This document shows positions 55,176-64,000 of a stretch of DNA of 64,000 bases, piece after piece. This stretch comes from Candidatus Gastranaerophilales bacterium. GTDB lineage: Bacteria; Cyanobacteriota; Vampirovibrionia; Gastranaerophilales; Gastranaerophilaceae. Below the pieces are notes generated by a model. That model was not told the DNA's origin. It made no database searches and was given only the letters and a program-made list of their open reading frames with translations. Each line of letters starts with the position of its first letter. Within the stretch, counting starts at the first letter, position 1. The position numbers and the translations under genes are program-made. Where the stretch lies: positions 1-64,000 of the forward strand of contig CALVAY010000009.1 of the NCBI GenBank assembly GCA_944325665.1. The letters run 5' to 3'.

Positions 55176-56890
55176 ACACAAGGAATGCTTACACAAAACT
55201 CGGTACAATAATTTGTATCGGGTTTTGTTTTATCTTGAGGATATGTTTTGAAGGTAATTTCGCCTTTGTGTTTTTCAATTATCTTTTTGCAAATTGCAAG
55301 CCCAAGCCCTGTGCCTTCGCCAACTTTTTTTGTGGTAAAGCCTGCCGTAAAAATTCTTTTTTTGTTACTTTCTTCAATGCCAAGACCGTTGTCCTTGATT
55401 ATTACAAAAAGTTTTTTATCTTCAATTTTTGTTGTAATTTCAATTTTTGCCTCAAAATTCTCAAACTTTTCTTTTTTCTTTTCAAGAGATTGAATAGCGT
55501 TCATTAAAATATTTAAAAATACCTGATTAAGCATATTAGGATAGCATTTTACAGGCGTAATATCGGAATAATTTTTTATAATACTGATTCCTTTTTTGGT
55601 TTTATGTTTTAACAAATCAAGGGTCAAATCCAACTCCTGATTAATATTAGCCTCTTGCTGAACGACCTCATCCAGCCTTACAAAACGTTTTAGAGACTGT
55701 ACAAGATTGTTTATTCGCTTAATTGCTTCAGAATCGGTTGAATTAATATCAAGCAAAAGTTCAATATTATCCTTCAATTCATCCGGATTGGAATAAATTT
55801 TCTTAATTATTTCGTTATTTGCGCTGATTGACGCCAAAGGAGTGTTGATTTCATGTGCAACAGAAGCGATTAATTGACCCAAAGACGCCATTTTCTCTGC
55901 ATTTATCAACTGCAATTGGGTTTCTTTCAACTGTGTAATAGCGTTTTCAAGCTCTTCTTTTTTTCTTGTTACCTGATTAAACAAGATAACCTGAAAAATT
56001 ACACTTGAAATTTGCCCCGAAATACCCACCAAAAGCTCTTTTTCAATTTCTGTTATCTCTTTTTTAGAGGTAAATATAACTATTACTCCCAAAATTTCCT
56101 TACTTTTAATAACGGGAATAATAATTCTCATAAGCGGCGATTTAAAAGGCTCTTTTGCCTCATTATGCTCAATTAAGCAGGACTGGAAAGAGTTTTTGCC
56201 GGCTTGAATTTCTTTTAAAATCTTTTTGTCATAAATTAAAAACTCGCCCTCTTGAGAGGAAAACTTGGAAGGATAGACATAATCAATCTTAAACTTATCC
56301 TTGCCTGATGAAGCATAGTAACTTTTATGCGCACCAAAGATTATACTTAACTCCTTAAGCGCAATCATAATAAGGCTTTTTGCGTCAAGAGTTTCTCTTA
56401 AACTTGTTGAAATCCTGTTAAGAAGCGCCATTTTCAACGCCTGATTTTGCGCTTTTGAATTAGTATTTGAAAAATCAATATTTTGAATTTTTAAAATTTC
56501 GTTTTCTTTTTTCAGCTTATCCAGCTCAAGCTCTTTTGTAATGTCGTAAAAATAAACTATCTTATACTTTTTAAAAGTAAAAGATTTAATTATGTAGTAT
56601 AAAAATTTTCTCTCTTCCTGCTGATAAAGAGCGTATGTCGTAAAGTCTATTTCGCTTTTAAAAGCCGCAAAAACAGGGGAGTAAGACATTAGCTCTTCAC
56701 TTTTTAAAAGGCAAATATCGGGATAGAACTTGTAGTGTAATTTTTTAAGAGCATCAAGCCCTAATGCCCCATCCAGCTTTGCAAAAGCTTTTGTAAAGGC
56801 ATTGTTATGGTAGAGAAAATTCTTGTTTATATCATAAATAATTACAGGTTCTTTAAGGTTATGATAAAAACTTTTTAAAATTTTACTCAT
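55172..56890 (-). CDS. Cytoplasmic sensor histidine kinase (PAS-GAF-HisKA-HATPase)
   Basis: A 572-residue soluble kinase. An N-terminal PAS-like region (~1-110) is followed by a helical linker, a GAF-like domain (~165-320), a coiled coil and the kinase core. The phospho-accepting His lies in SVAHEINTPLASIS. The N box is VFLNILMNAIQSL and the G boxes are NGLGIEESNK and GEGTGLGLAICKKI. There is no transmembrane segment. No response regulator is adjacent; the following gene is a MerR-like protein 22 bases upstream on the same strand. The core resembles NtrB/redox-sensing kinases in its long ATP lid. Confidence 0.9.
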   Translation of the reverse strand: MSKILKSFYHNLKEPVIIYDINKNFLYHNNAFTKAFAKLDGALGLDALKKLHYKFYPDICLLKSEELMSYSPVFAAFKSEIDFTTYALYQQEERKFLYYIIKSFTFKKYKIVYFYDITKELELDKLKKENEILKIQNIDFSNTNSKAQNQALKMALLNRISTSLRETLDAKSLIMIALKELSIIFGAHKSYYASSGKDKFKIDYVYPSKFSSQEGEFLIYDKKILKEIQAGKNSFQSCLIEHNEAKEPFKSPLMRIIIPVIKSKEILGVIVIFTSKKEITEIEKELLVGISGQISSVIFQVILFNQVTRKKEELENAITQLKETQLQLINAEKMASLGQLIASVAHEINTPLASISANNEIIKKIYSNPDELKDNIELLLDINSTDSEAIKRINNLVQSLKRFVRLDEVVQQEANINQELDLTLDLLKHKTKKGISIIKNYSDITPVKCYPNMLNQVFLNILMNAIQSLEKKKEKFENFEAKIEITTKIEDKKLFVIIKDNGLGIEESNKKRIFTAGFTTKKVGEGTGLGLAICKKIIEKHKGEITFKTYPQDKTKPDTNYCTEFCVSIPCV

Positions 56891-56912
56891 AAAACTTTCC
56901 GATTAAGACTAA

Positions 56913-57581
56913 TTAAAGAACAAAATCATCATCGGTGCTTTTTTTAATGTATAAACCCAAACCTAATGATTTGTAACTTGCGTTTTCGCTCTTCAAAGAA
57001 AAATTTTCTTTATTTAATTCGTTTAATCTTTGTCTAAGTGTTTCATTTTCGGTTTTTGCACGGATAAGCTCAACTACAACTTCGTCAAGTCCGTCCATTT
57101 TTTCACTTAAGATATTTGAAATTTTTGTTACGATATTATTTTCAAGGTTATCAAGTCTTTCGCTTACATCACTTAGCTGCATAGAATTCATGGCAGCAAC
57201 AGCGTTTTCTCTGTTAAATCTTGATTTTGCACTTGTTAAAAAATTCCCTTCAACTAAGCTTGCAGATGAAGAAAAATTATCCATAGTTCTCATTTTGTCC
57301 TCACGCTCAATTCTATCAACCACTCTGTCCACTCTTTGTTTTTTAACTTCTCTGTGCGAGCGTGTATTTTCATATAACTCTTTTACTTTTTTCAAAACGT
57401 CAATATCGCTTTTTGAAAAATAAACATTGCCAAAGCCGTCTTTTTTTGGCTTAAGGCAAGCCTTTTGACACCATTTAGACACTTGTGCCGCACTTGTATT
57501 TAAGATTTCTTCAAGTTGGCTTTCGTTAACGATTTCTTCGGCATTAGCCATGTTGTTACGGTTAGCAGTATATATTCCCAC
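56913..57581 (-). CDS. MerR-like HTH protein with C-terminal coiled coil
   Basis: A 222-residue protein. Residues ~15-75 form a MerR-type winged helix (SQLEEILNTSAAQVSKWCQKA, then GNVYFSKSDIDVLKKV). The linker is basic, the middle is Ser/Asn-rich, and residues ~145-205 form a coiled coil (LDNLENNIVTKISNIL, ENETLRQRLNELNKEN). No metal-binding cysteines are seen. Together with the downstream kinase it may form a regulatory unit. The start is GTG 57581, which has GAGGA eight bases upstream; the internal ATG 57551 has no Shine-Dalgarno sequence. Confidence 0.82.
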   Translation of the reverse strand: MGIYTANRNNMANAEEIVNESQLEEILNTSAAQVSKWCQKACLKPKKDGFGNVYFSKSDIDVLKKVKELYENTRSHREVKKQRVDRVVDRIEREDKMRTMDNFSSSASLVEGNFLTSAKSRFNRENAVAAMNSMQLSDVSERLDNLENNIVTKISNILSEKMDGLDEVVVELIRAKTENETLRQRLNELNKENFSLKSENASYKSLGLGLYIKKSTDDDFVL

Positions 57582-57712
57582 TGTAAATTCCTCAAATCTA
57601 TGATAACAATATTATAGATTAAATTTTTTAAAAGGGTAGTTTTGTTATTTAAATTTTACAAAACTTGTTAAATTGTAATATAATTTTAAAGTAAGACTTT
57701 AAGGTTTTTATT

Positions 57713-58336
57713 ATGGAGTTAAAAAGAGGTTATTTTATTACTTTTGAAGGTGCTGACGGTTGCGGTAAAACAACTCAGGCAAAGCTTCTTGTGGAATGGT
57801 TAAACAAAAAACAGCTCAACAACATTTTTACATTTGAGCCGGGGGCAACGGATTTAGGAAAAAGTTTAAGACAAATACTTCTTCACTACGACAAGCCCGT
57901 TGCAAATGCTGCCGAATCCTTTCTCTATCTTGCAGACAGGGCCCAGCATGTACAGGGAGTAATTAAGCCCGCACTTTTAGAGAATAAAATTGTTATCTGC
58001 GACAGATTTGTTGACTCTACCCTTGCTTATCAAGGTTTTGCAAGAGGTGAGGATATAGAGAAAATTAACTTTTTAAACAAAATTGCCACATCGGGTATTG
58101 CGCCTGATTTAACAATTGTTTTTGATATTGAAAGTGAAATTGCCCAAGAAAGACTTGGCAAGGAAAAAGACAGACTTGAATCCGAAGGTATAACTTTTCA
58201 CAAAAAAGTAAGGGAAGGTTACTTGAAATTAGCTCAGGGTGAACCTCAAAGAATAAAAGTAATTAATGCAAATAATTCAATAGAAGAAATTTTTGAACAA
58301 GTGAAAAAACTCGTCGGAGAACTTTTAAACTTATGA
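57713..58336 (+). CDS. tmk: Thymidylate kinase
   Basis: A 207-residue kinase that phosphorylates dTMP. The P-loop GADGCGKT is at 13-20, CDRFVDSTLAYQG contains the conserved DR motif, and EKDRLESEG lies in the lid. The normally conserved TREPGGT appears as TFEPGATDLG (residues 40-49), so the Arg of that loop is replaced by Phe. Length is typical. TATAAT at 57679-57684 gives a leader of about 22 bases with AAGG before the ATG. The stop overlaps the next gene (ATGA). Confidence 0.94.
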   Translation: MELKRGYFITFEGADGCGKTTQAKLLVEWLNKKQLNNIFTFEPGATDLGKSLRQILLHYDKPVANAAESFLYLADRAQHVQGVIKPALLENKIVICDRFVDSTLAYQGFARGEDIEKINFLNKIATSGIAPDLTIVFDIESEIAQERLGKEKDRLESEGITFHKKVREGYLKLAQGEPQRIKVINANNSIEEIFEQVKKLVGELLNL

Positions 58337-60051
58337 AAAAATTCATAGTAACTTTGTTTATATTTTTTGCAATAGTTTCAAAAGCTAACTGCCAAGAGCT
58401 TATTGACGGTATTATGCTTATTAACTCAAACAATTTAAACAAAGCTTGCGAGTTTTTTGAAAATTATACAAACAACAAGCCAAATGACGCTGACGGGCAT
58501 TGGTGGCTGGGTTTATGCTACAAAAAGCAGGGGAAAGAAGAATTAAGCGAGTATCACTTAAAAAGAGCTTTTGAACTTTCTCAAACAATTGATGATATAG
58601 AGCTAAGCGAGCCCGTTGGTTTTGATAATCAGGGTGATTACCTTGATATTGCACAAATGTACCTTGAAAGCGGCGATATTGATAAAGCTCACACCTATTG
58701 TGATATGACTTTAAAATTAAATCCTGAAAATGCTCAAGGATACGTGCTTCGCTCAAAAATTTATCTTGCCCAACAAGATAGTGATAACGCTAAACTTGCA
58801 GCTATAAGAGCAATTCAGATGGACAACAGTCTTTTGAATGAACAAATTGCCAAAGACTTTGACATTAAAGAAGTACCGCCGTTTGACTTTGAATACTATA
58901 ACTCAAAAGGGGTTGAGTACTACTACAAAGGAGAGCTTGAAAATTCCGTTAAATGTTTTAAAAAATCTCTTGAGCTAAACTTTAGAAATCCTGTTGCACT
59001 CAATAACCTTGCTCAAAGCTACATTAAACTTCAAGATTTAGACAAGGCCGAGGCTACTCTTAAAAAAGCTCAAATGCTTAACCAAAAATATGTTGAAACA
59101 TATCTTAATTTGGCAAAGTGCAAGGAATTAAAAAGTTTAAACAATAACTTGTCAGCTTTTTCCAAAAAAAGACTGGAAAGAGAAGTTGAAAACTACCTTA
59201 AAAAAGCAAAAAGTGTTAACCCTAACGACAAAAGAGTTTATCTTGAGTTGGGAAATTATTACCTGAAAGAAAAAAATTATCCAGAGGCAATAGACAACTT
59301 CAACACAGCTCTTGTGTATGATGAAAAATATTATGAAGCCTACATTGGGCTTGCTATATGCTATATTGAAACAAACAATTACCAAAAGGCACTTCTTGCA
59401 ATAAGAAACGCCGGAGCTCTCAATTCAAAATCCGATGAAATTTCATATTATCTTGCAAAAATGTGCATAGTTGAAAACAAGTTAGATGAAGCTCAAGAGT
59501 ACTTAAAAGACGCAATTGGCAAGGGCGAAAACCCAAAATATTACATAGAATCAGGCAAAATTTATTACTACAAAGACGACTTAAAAAATGCAAAAGAGTG
59601 CTTTAGGCGCGCTCAGGAGCTTGATTTTAGAAATGAAAATGCTGCCGTAATATACAATTTTCAAGGACTTTGCCACTATAAAGAAAAAGACTTAAAAAAC
59701 GCTATTTTAAACCTTAAAAAAGCGGTTGACCTTGAGGGTGATAATTTAATTTATCTTTATAACCTTTCTTTAGCCTACAAAAGTGCTAACCAAAAGGATT
59801 TATACCAAAAAACCTGCTCTAAGATATTTTCAAAATCACCTAAAACACCTCAAGACTTTATTGACTTAAGCACAATTTACTACGACAACAACCAAATTGA
59901 CGTAGCTGGAGCAACTTTAGATGAGGGTATAAAAAAATTCCCCAACGAAAAAGTTATCTACCTTGCAAAATTAAAGCTTCTTAAAACCATTGGCAATAAG
60001 CAAGGTGAAGAAGCTTTAAAACAAACTATTAATACTATTTTTAAAAACTAG
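58333..60051 (+). CDS. Exported multi-TPR protein
   Basis: A 572-residue protein with a Sec signal peptide (MKKFIVTLFIFFAIVSKANC). Depending on the Cys at about residue 20 it could be a lipoprotein, although the lipobox is poor. Some 12-14 tetratricopeptide repeats follow, for example NNLAQSYIKLQDLDKAEATLKKA and AYIGLAICYIETNNYQKAL. It should be a periplasmic or outer-membrane protein scaffold, a role such proteins play in polysaccharide export or envelope assembly. It is translationally coupled to tmk (ATGA). The stop shares CTAG with the convergent manC, so no terminator is present. Confidence 0.85.
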   Translation: MKKFIVTLFIFFAIVSKANCQELIDGIMLINSNNLNKACEFFENYTNNKPNDADGHWWLGLCYKKQGKEELSEYHLKRAFELSQTIDDIELSEPVGFDNQGDYLDIAQMYLESGDIDKAHTYCDMTLKLNPENAQGYVLRSKIYLAQQDSDNAKLAAIRAIQMDNSLLNEQIAKDFDIKEVPPFDFEYYNSKGVEYYYKGELENSVKCFKKSLELNFRNPVALNNLAQSYIKLQDLDKAEATLKKAQMLNQKYVETYLNLAKCKELKSLNNNLSAFSKKRLEREVENYLKKAKSVNPNDKRVYLELGNYYLKEKNYPEAIDNFNTALVYDEKYYEAYIGLAICYIETNNYQKALLAIRNAGALNSKSDEISYYLAKMCIVENKLDEAQEYLKDAIGKGENPKYYIESGKIYYYKDDLKNAKECFRRAQELDFRNENAAVIYNFQGLCHYKEKDLKNAILNLKKAVDLEGDNLIYLYNLSLAYKSANQKDLYQKTCSKIFSKSPKTPQDFIDLSTIYYDNNQIDVAGATLDEGIKKFPNEKVIYLAKLKLLKTIGNKQGEEALKQTINTIFKN

Positions 60052-61439
60052 GCCTGAACCCTGCCGTAGATGTCTTTGTATCTTATAATATCTTCCTCTA
60101 CAAGCTTGTCGCCTTTTTGAACTTCCATAATTTTCAGTTCTTCCTCATAAGGATTTGCAAGCGAGTGCTTAACTTTAACAGGAATATCAATACTTTGACC
60201 CGGTTTTAACATAAAGTTTTTATTATCCAAGGTAACTCTTGCAGTTCCTGACAGTACAACCCAGTGTTCCGAGCGATGATTGTGCGATTGCAAGCTTAGC
60301 TGACCTTTTTTATAAACGCAAATCATTTTTGTGAGGTAGCCTTCACCTTGGTTTAACACGGTGTAATAACCCCAAGGACGATAAACCGTTCTGTGAATTT
60401 TAAATGTGTCATCTTTGATTTCTTTTAACTTATCAAAAACTTTTTTTACATCCTGAGTAGCGTCTTTTTTGCATGCCAGAACAGCATCTGAGGTTTCAAT
60501 GATTACAACATCCTCTAAACCTACGCCTGCAACAAGTCTGTCTGAACCGTAGAGCAGTGAATTTTTACAATTCACGTCCATGATATTTCCAAACTTAACG
60601 TTTCCGTTTTCGTCTTTTTTATTGGTTTCATAAATCGCATCCCAACTGCCCAAATCATTCCAATCGGACTTAAGAGGGATAAGCGCAATATTTTTTGCAT
60701 GTTCCATAACAGCATAGTCAACTGAAATTGAAGGCATTTTATTAAAGATTACATAAGGAATTGAGGCATCTTGAGTAAAATCAAACTGCTCATAGTTTTC
60801 ATAAATATCTTTTGCATATTCCTTAAGTGCGTCTGCAAAAACTGAAGCCTTGAACATAAAAATACCGCTGTTCCAGTAATAATTACCGGCATCAACATAT
60901 TTTTTTGCGGTTTTCTCATCAGGTTTTTCAACAAACTCATCCACTTTGAAGCCAAATTCAAGCGGGTCTTTTGTTTTAATGTAACCAAAACCTGTTTGAG
61001 GTGAATCGGGCTTGATACCAAAGGTTACAATATAGCCTTCTTGAGCAAGCTTTTCACCCTCTTTTACAGTATTTGAAAAAGCTTTAACATCTTCAATTAA
61101 ATGGTCTGAAGGAACAACCAAAATTACATCATCCTTGCCGTTATCCAAAATATATTTAACGGCAGCGGCGATTGCGGGAGCAGTATTTTTTGCAACAGGT
61201 TCCGCAAGCACAACGGGGTTTTGTGCCAAATTTGAAAGCTGAACCCTAACATCACTTGAGTGTTTTGCGTTTGTAATACTTATAATATTTTTCTCATCAA
61301 TTAAATCCAAAAGTCTTAAAAAAGTTTTTTCAAGCAAACTGTTTTTAGAATTTAGCCTTAAAAGCTGTTTTGGATACAACTCACGAGATAATGGCCACAA
61401 TCTTGAACCAGATCCGCCCGCAAGAATAACACCGTACAT
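60048..61439 (-). CDS. manC: Mannose-1-phosphate guanylyltransferase / mannose-6-phosphate isomerase
   Basis: A 463-residue bifunctional enzyme of the ManC/AlgA type. The N-terminal nucleotidyltransferase starts VILAGGSGSRLWPLSR, with PKQLL and the VVPSDHLI and FVEKPDEKTA motifs. The C-terminal cupin domain has QSHNHRSEHWVVLSGTA, giving phosphomannose isomerase metal ligands. It makes GDP-mannose for LPS, capsule or glycosylation. GGGAG precedes the ATG, and rmlD is 50 bases upstream on the same strand, so they form an envelope-sugar operon. Confidence 0.96.
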   Translation of the reverse strand: MYGVILAGGSGSRLWPLSRELYPKQLLRLNSKNSLLEKTFLRLLDLIDEKNIISITNAKHSSDVRVQLSNLAQNPVVLAEPVAKNTAPAIAAAVKYILDNGKDDVILVVPSDHLIEDVKAFSNTVKEGEKLAQEGYIVTFGIKPDSPQTGFGYIKTKDPLEFGFKVDEFVEKPDEKTAKKYVDAGNYYWNSGIFMFKASVFADALKEYAKDIYENYEQFDFTQDASIPYVIFNKMPSISVDYAVMEHAKNIALIPLKSDWNDLGSWDAIYETNKKDENGNVKFGNIMDVNCKNSLLYGSDRLVAGVGLEDVVIIETSDAVLACKKDATQDVKKVFDKLKEIKDDTFKIHRTVYRPWGYYTVLNQGEGYLTKMICVYKKGQLSLQSHNHRSEHWVVLSGTARVTLDNKNFMLKPGQSIDIPVKVKHSLANPYEEELKIMEVQKGDKLVEEDIIRYKDIYGRVQA

Positions 61440-61489
61440 TTTTCACTCCCTTTAAAACTATGCTTTAATGATTATACAACAACTTTAGC

Positions 61490-62311
61490 CTATTTGCCAA
61501 TAAGATATTTTTCAAGAGATTCTTCCCAATTCGGCAATTCAATCGTGTTGTTTAAAACACAGTACTTAGGTCTTTTTGCAGGACGAGGGAAATCGCTCTC
61601 TACAATTGAATTTACACTAACATTTCTTTTCTTAATTTCAAAAATTTTCTTCGTAAAATCCGCCCAGCCTGCTTGCCCGGTTGAAGAAATATGGTAAGTT
61701 CCGTAGGGTCTGTTTTCCTTCATAATATTTATTATCTGTTCAGATAAATCCCTTGTCCAAGTAGGATTTCCTATCTGATCATCTACAACAGAAATTTCTC
61801 TTCTTAACATTGAAAATGTAAGCATGGTATCAACATAATTTTTAGCCCCTGAACCGTACAACCAGCCTGTTCTTATAATGTAGTACTTGCTGCAATGTTT
61901 CAGTATTTCTTCTTCCCCCTTTAACTTTGACTGACCGTAGATGTTTATAGGGTTAGTTTTATCTGAAACATCATAAGGAGAAGATTTTTCGCCGTCAAAA
62001 ACGTTATCCGTACTTACGTATAAAATCGGCACATCATGCTTTTTGGCAATTTTAGCCAAATTTTTTGTTCCGATATGATTTACCTTAAAAGCTTCGGTTT
62101 TATGAGTTTCAGCCAAATCAATATTTGTATAGCCTGCAAGATGAATAATGAAATCCAAACTTACTTTGTTCATAATTTCATTAACCATTTTAATATTGGT
62201 TATGTCGAAAATCTTACTGTTTGTAGCCCAAAACTGCCAACCTTGAGCATCCAACATAGGGCATAATTCCTGACCTAAAGTTCCTGTTGCACCTGTAACC
62301 AATATTCTCAT
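61490..62311 (-). CDS. rmlD: dTDP-4-dehydrorhamnose reductase family
   Basis: This 273-residue short-chain reductase is RmlD-like. The NAD(P)-binding motif GATGTLGQEL is at residues 7-16. YVSTDNVFDG carries the catalytic Thr and YGQSKLKGEE the Tyr-x3-Lys pair. It reduces dTDP-4-dehydrorhamnose to dTDP-rhamnose, or a similar deoxysugar intermediate. No rmlA, B or C gene is present in the window. The weak AGGA nine bases before the ATG is the only Shine-Dalgarno candidate. It is cotranscribed with manC. Confidence 0.9.
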   Translation of the reverse strand: MRILVTGATGTLGQELCPMLDAQGWQFWATNSKIFDITNIKMVNEIMNKVSLDFIIHLAGYTNIDLAETHKTEAFKVNHIGTKNLAKIAKKHDVPILYVSTDNVFDGEKSSPYDVSDKTNPINIYGQSKLKGEEEILKHCSKYYIIRTGWLYGSGAKNYVDTMLTFSMLRREISVVDDQIGNPTWTRDLSEQIINIMKENRPYGTYHISSTGQAGWADFTKKIFEIKKRNVSVNSIVESDFPRPAKRPKYCVLNNTIELPNWEESLEKYLIGK

Positions 62312-62394
62312 AAATAATTCCTGTCTTAGTAAGTTGCGGGGGAAATTTTGTTATAATAAATCATCCATTAATGCATTTTTATATCAGGAAATTA

Positions 62395-62403
62395 TGTTAA
62401 AAT
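62395..62403 (+). promoter_or_regulatory. Extended -10 promoter of the peptide-binding protein, leaderless geometry
   Basis: TGT-TAAAAT (hexamer 62398-62403) is followed by CAATAC and ATG at 62410. The -35 position is only T-rich. Confidence 0.6.
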
Positions 62404-62409
62404 CAATAC

Positions 62410-64000
62410 ATGAAAAAAATTGTGTATCTTATTTTAATATTACTTATCATATTTTTTACTCTTAAAGGCTGTCTAAAGCAAGATAAGGGCTATGATAGCG
62501 ACGTTTATTTATCAGAGGTAAGACCTCTTGAAATTATTGAGTATAATTTTGAAAAACCGCAAAACGTAACAATTAACGGGGTGGATTACCTTCAAGCAAG
62601 GGGGGAAGTCGGAAAATTCGGCGGAGAGCTTATAACCTCGACAATAGGCGAAGGCCCGAAAACCTTTAACCCTTTTAATGCAAATGACAATACCTCGGCT
62701 CAACTTGCAGGGGTTATGTATGACGGACTTTTAACAACTGACCCTTTTGACGGTACGGTAGGAGTAAAACTTGCGAAAAGTTACGAAATTCTGCCCGACG
62801 GGCTGACTTACATAATTCATTTAAGACACGGAGTAAAGTGGTCTGATGGGGTTGAAATTACCGCAGATGACGTTGTTTACACGTATCAAACAATTATCTT
62901 CGGCGGCTTTGGCGATACTGCAACAAGAGATTCTCTGTACATAGAGGGCAAATTACCAACGGTTGAAAAAATAGATAAATATACCGTAAAATTCACTACT
63001 CCAAAGCCTTTTGCACCGTTTTTAAGGACACTATCCACACCTATTGCACCAAAGCACATCTTTAAAAAAGCAACAGACAAAGGCAAAAACTACTTTAGGA
63101 CTTATTTAAGCACAAACGCCAAACCAAAAGACTTTGTTACATCAGGCGCTTTTAAAATGAGTGAATATGTAAGCGGGCAGAGGGTAATATACAAAAGAAA
63201 TCCAAATTATTATATGATAGATAAAAAAGGGCGAAAGCTGCCTTATTTGGATAAGTACATTGTCTTAATCGTCGGAGATTTAAACAATGATACCCTAAAA
63301 TTTGAAGGGCTTGAAACAGATATTGTAAATCTGCAAGGTTCAATGGTAGCAAGGTATAGAGAGCTTGAAAAACACGGAGATTTCACTCTTTTTAACCTTG
63401 GCCCCACAACAAGCACAACATTTATAAGCTTTAATTTAAATACAAGAAAAAATAAAGAAGGCAAATATTACGTTGACCCGATAAAACAAAGGTGGTTCAA
63501 CGATGAAAACTTCAGAAAAGCCGTTGAGTGGGCAATAGACAGAGAAAATTTAGTGCTAAATGTACTCTGTGCGGTAGGCGAACCGCTTTATACGGCAGAA
63601 TCCCCCTCGAGTATATTTTTAAATAAAGAGCTTGCAAAAGGGCATAAACAAGATTTGAATTACAGTCGAGAACTGCTTAAGAAGTCAGGCTTTTATTTAA
63701 AAGACGGAAAATTATACGATAAATTTAACAACAGGGTTGAATTTGAACTTCTGACAAATGCCGGAAATACTCAAAGAGAGGCAACGGGCGTAAGTATTAA
63801 AGAAGATTTAAATCAACTCGGTATGAAAGTTAACTTTAAGCCTGTTGAGTTTAACTCGCTTGTGTCAAAGCTCTCAAACACCTATGATTGGGACGCAATT
63901 ATAATAGCGCTTACGGGCAATCCGCTTGAACCTCATTCTGGGCATAATGTATGGAGTTCAAACGGGGCTTTGCATCTTTTTAATCAAAGGAGCGATAACG
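62410..64000 (+). CDS. Peptide ABC transporter substrate-binding protein (SBP family 5), truncated by window edge
   Basis: The frame runs open from the ATG at 62410 to the window end (530 residues, 3' end missing). The N-terminal signal has a lipobox-like LKGC, so a lipoprotein is possible, although Lys at -2 is unusual. The SBP_bac_5 family signature is clear: FNPFNANDNTS, VMYDGLLTTDP, then HLRHGVKWSDGVEITADDVVYTY. The typical FNLNTRKN and FRKAVEWAIDRENLV follow. These proteins bind oligopeptides or related ligands in the periplasm and deliver them to an ABC importer, expected just outside the window. The start rests on an extended -10 box six bases upstream, with no Shine-Dalgarno sequence. 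Confidence 0.93.
   Translation, partial: MKKIVYLILILLIIFFTLKGCLKQDKGYDSDVYLSEVRPLEIIEYNFEKPQNVTINGVDYLQARGEVGKFGGELITSTIGEGPKTFNPFNANDNTSAQLAGVMYDGLLTTDPFDGTVGVKLAKSYEILPDGLTYIIHLRHGVKWSDGVEITADDVVYTYQTIIFGGFGDTATRDSLYIEGKLPTVEKIDKYTVKFTTPKPFAPFLRTLSTPIAPKHIFKKATDKGKNYFRTYLSTNAKPKDFVTSGAFKMSEYVSGQRVIYKRNPNYYMIDKKGRKLPYLDKYIVLIVGDLNNDTLKFEGLETDIVNLQGSMVARYRELEKHGDFTLFNLGPTTSTTFISFNLNTRKNKEGKYYVDPIKQRWFNDENFRKAVEWAIDRENLVLNVLCAVGEPLYTAESPSSIFLNKELAKGHKQDLNYSRELLKKSGFYLKDGKLYDKFNNRVEFELLTNAGNTQREATGVSIKEDLNQLGMKVNFKPVEFNSLVSKLSNTYDWDAIIIALTGNPLEPHSGHNVWSSNGALHLFNQRSDN

Noticed and set aside
62512-62703. Minus-strand frame inside the substrate-binding gene
   Set aside because: It is antisense to a clear SBP family 5 coding sequence that remains open from 62410 to the window end.

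Overview
The window is AT-rich, gene-dense chromosome with no rRNA, phage, transposase or CRISPR array. Several features point to an anaerobic, outer-membrane bacterium: a Na+-pumping oxaloacetate decarboxylase, an anaerobe-type hybrid cluster protein, an LptF/G permease, sugar-nucleotide genes, scattered flagellar genes and Mini-RNase III. The mixture best fits a gut member of the Gastranaerophilales (Melainabacteria/Vampirovibrionia, the non-photosynthetic sister group of Cyanobacteria). That assignment is inference from gene content and style; no marker gene was compared.

Layout. 1-275: a GC-richer segment with a long hairpin and a leftward terminator. 276-1564: rmuC and tRNA-Arg(CCG). 1666-6361 (-): an operon of LD-carboxypeptidase, biotin ligase and the gamma, alpha and beta subunits of the decarboxylase. 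6417-8954 (+): dnaX and a Nudix/winged-helix regulator. 8951-11367 (-): response regulator, histidine kinase and Mini-RNase III. 11474-16792: a glycine-zipper protein, a small orphan, an MFS exporter, a GT2 glycosyltransferase and a lytic transglycosylase. 16793-22554 (-): one long operon of PLP decarboxylase, phosphopentomutase, a FliK-like protein, two FlgF/FlgG rod proteins, FlgB and FlgC. 22582-30272 (+): ligA, a SIMPL protein, a SWIM-SNF2 helicase and hcp. 30274-36773 (-): dnaE and small or hypothetical genes, with an embedded candidate RNA. 36862-41715: ilvC, a TPR protein, fliN and a starch-synthase-like enzyme. 41747-43933 (-): acpS, an isocitrate-type dehydrogenase and an aconitase-type small subunit. 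44014-55175: tyrA, lptG, an MgtE-N protein, ileS, hisG, mazG, a phosphoesterase and a GT39 transferase. 55172-64000: histidine kinase, MerR-like protein, tmk, TPR protein, manC, rmlD and a truncated peptide-binding lipoprotein.

The most distinctive signal is promoter architecture. At about sixteen genes a -10 hexamer, often with an extended TGN, ends 5-7 bases before the ATG. Transcription would then begin at the start codon and the mRNA would be leaderless. Other genes carry normal Shine-Dalgarno sequences, so two initiation modes appear to coexist. The same geometry precedes an eight-codon ORF (34507) inside a 111-nt, three-hairpin, terminator-ended candidate RNA. Its peptide contains INFK, resembling an N-terminal F-(K/R)-(G/S) signature on three otherwise unrelated proteins here (lytic transglycosylase, starch-synthase-like enzyme, TPR protein). 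Convergent genes abut or share 4-bp stop codons without terminators. These three patterns are the best candidates for undescribed biology.
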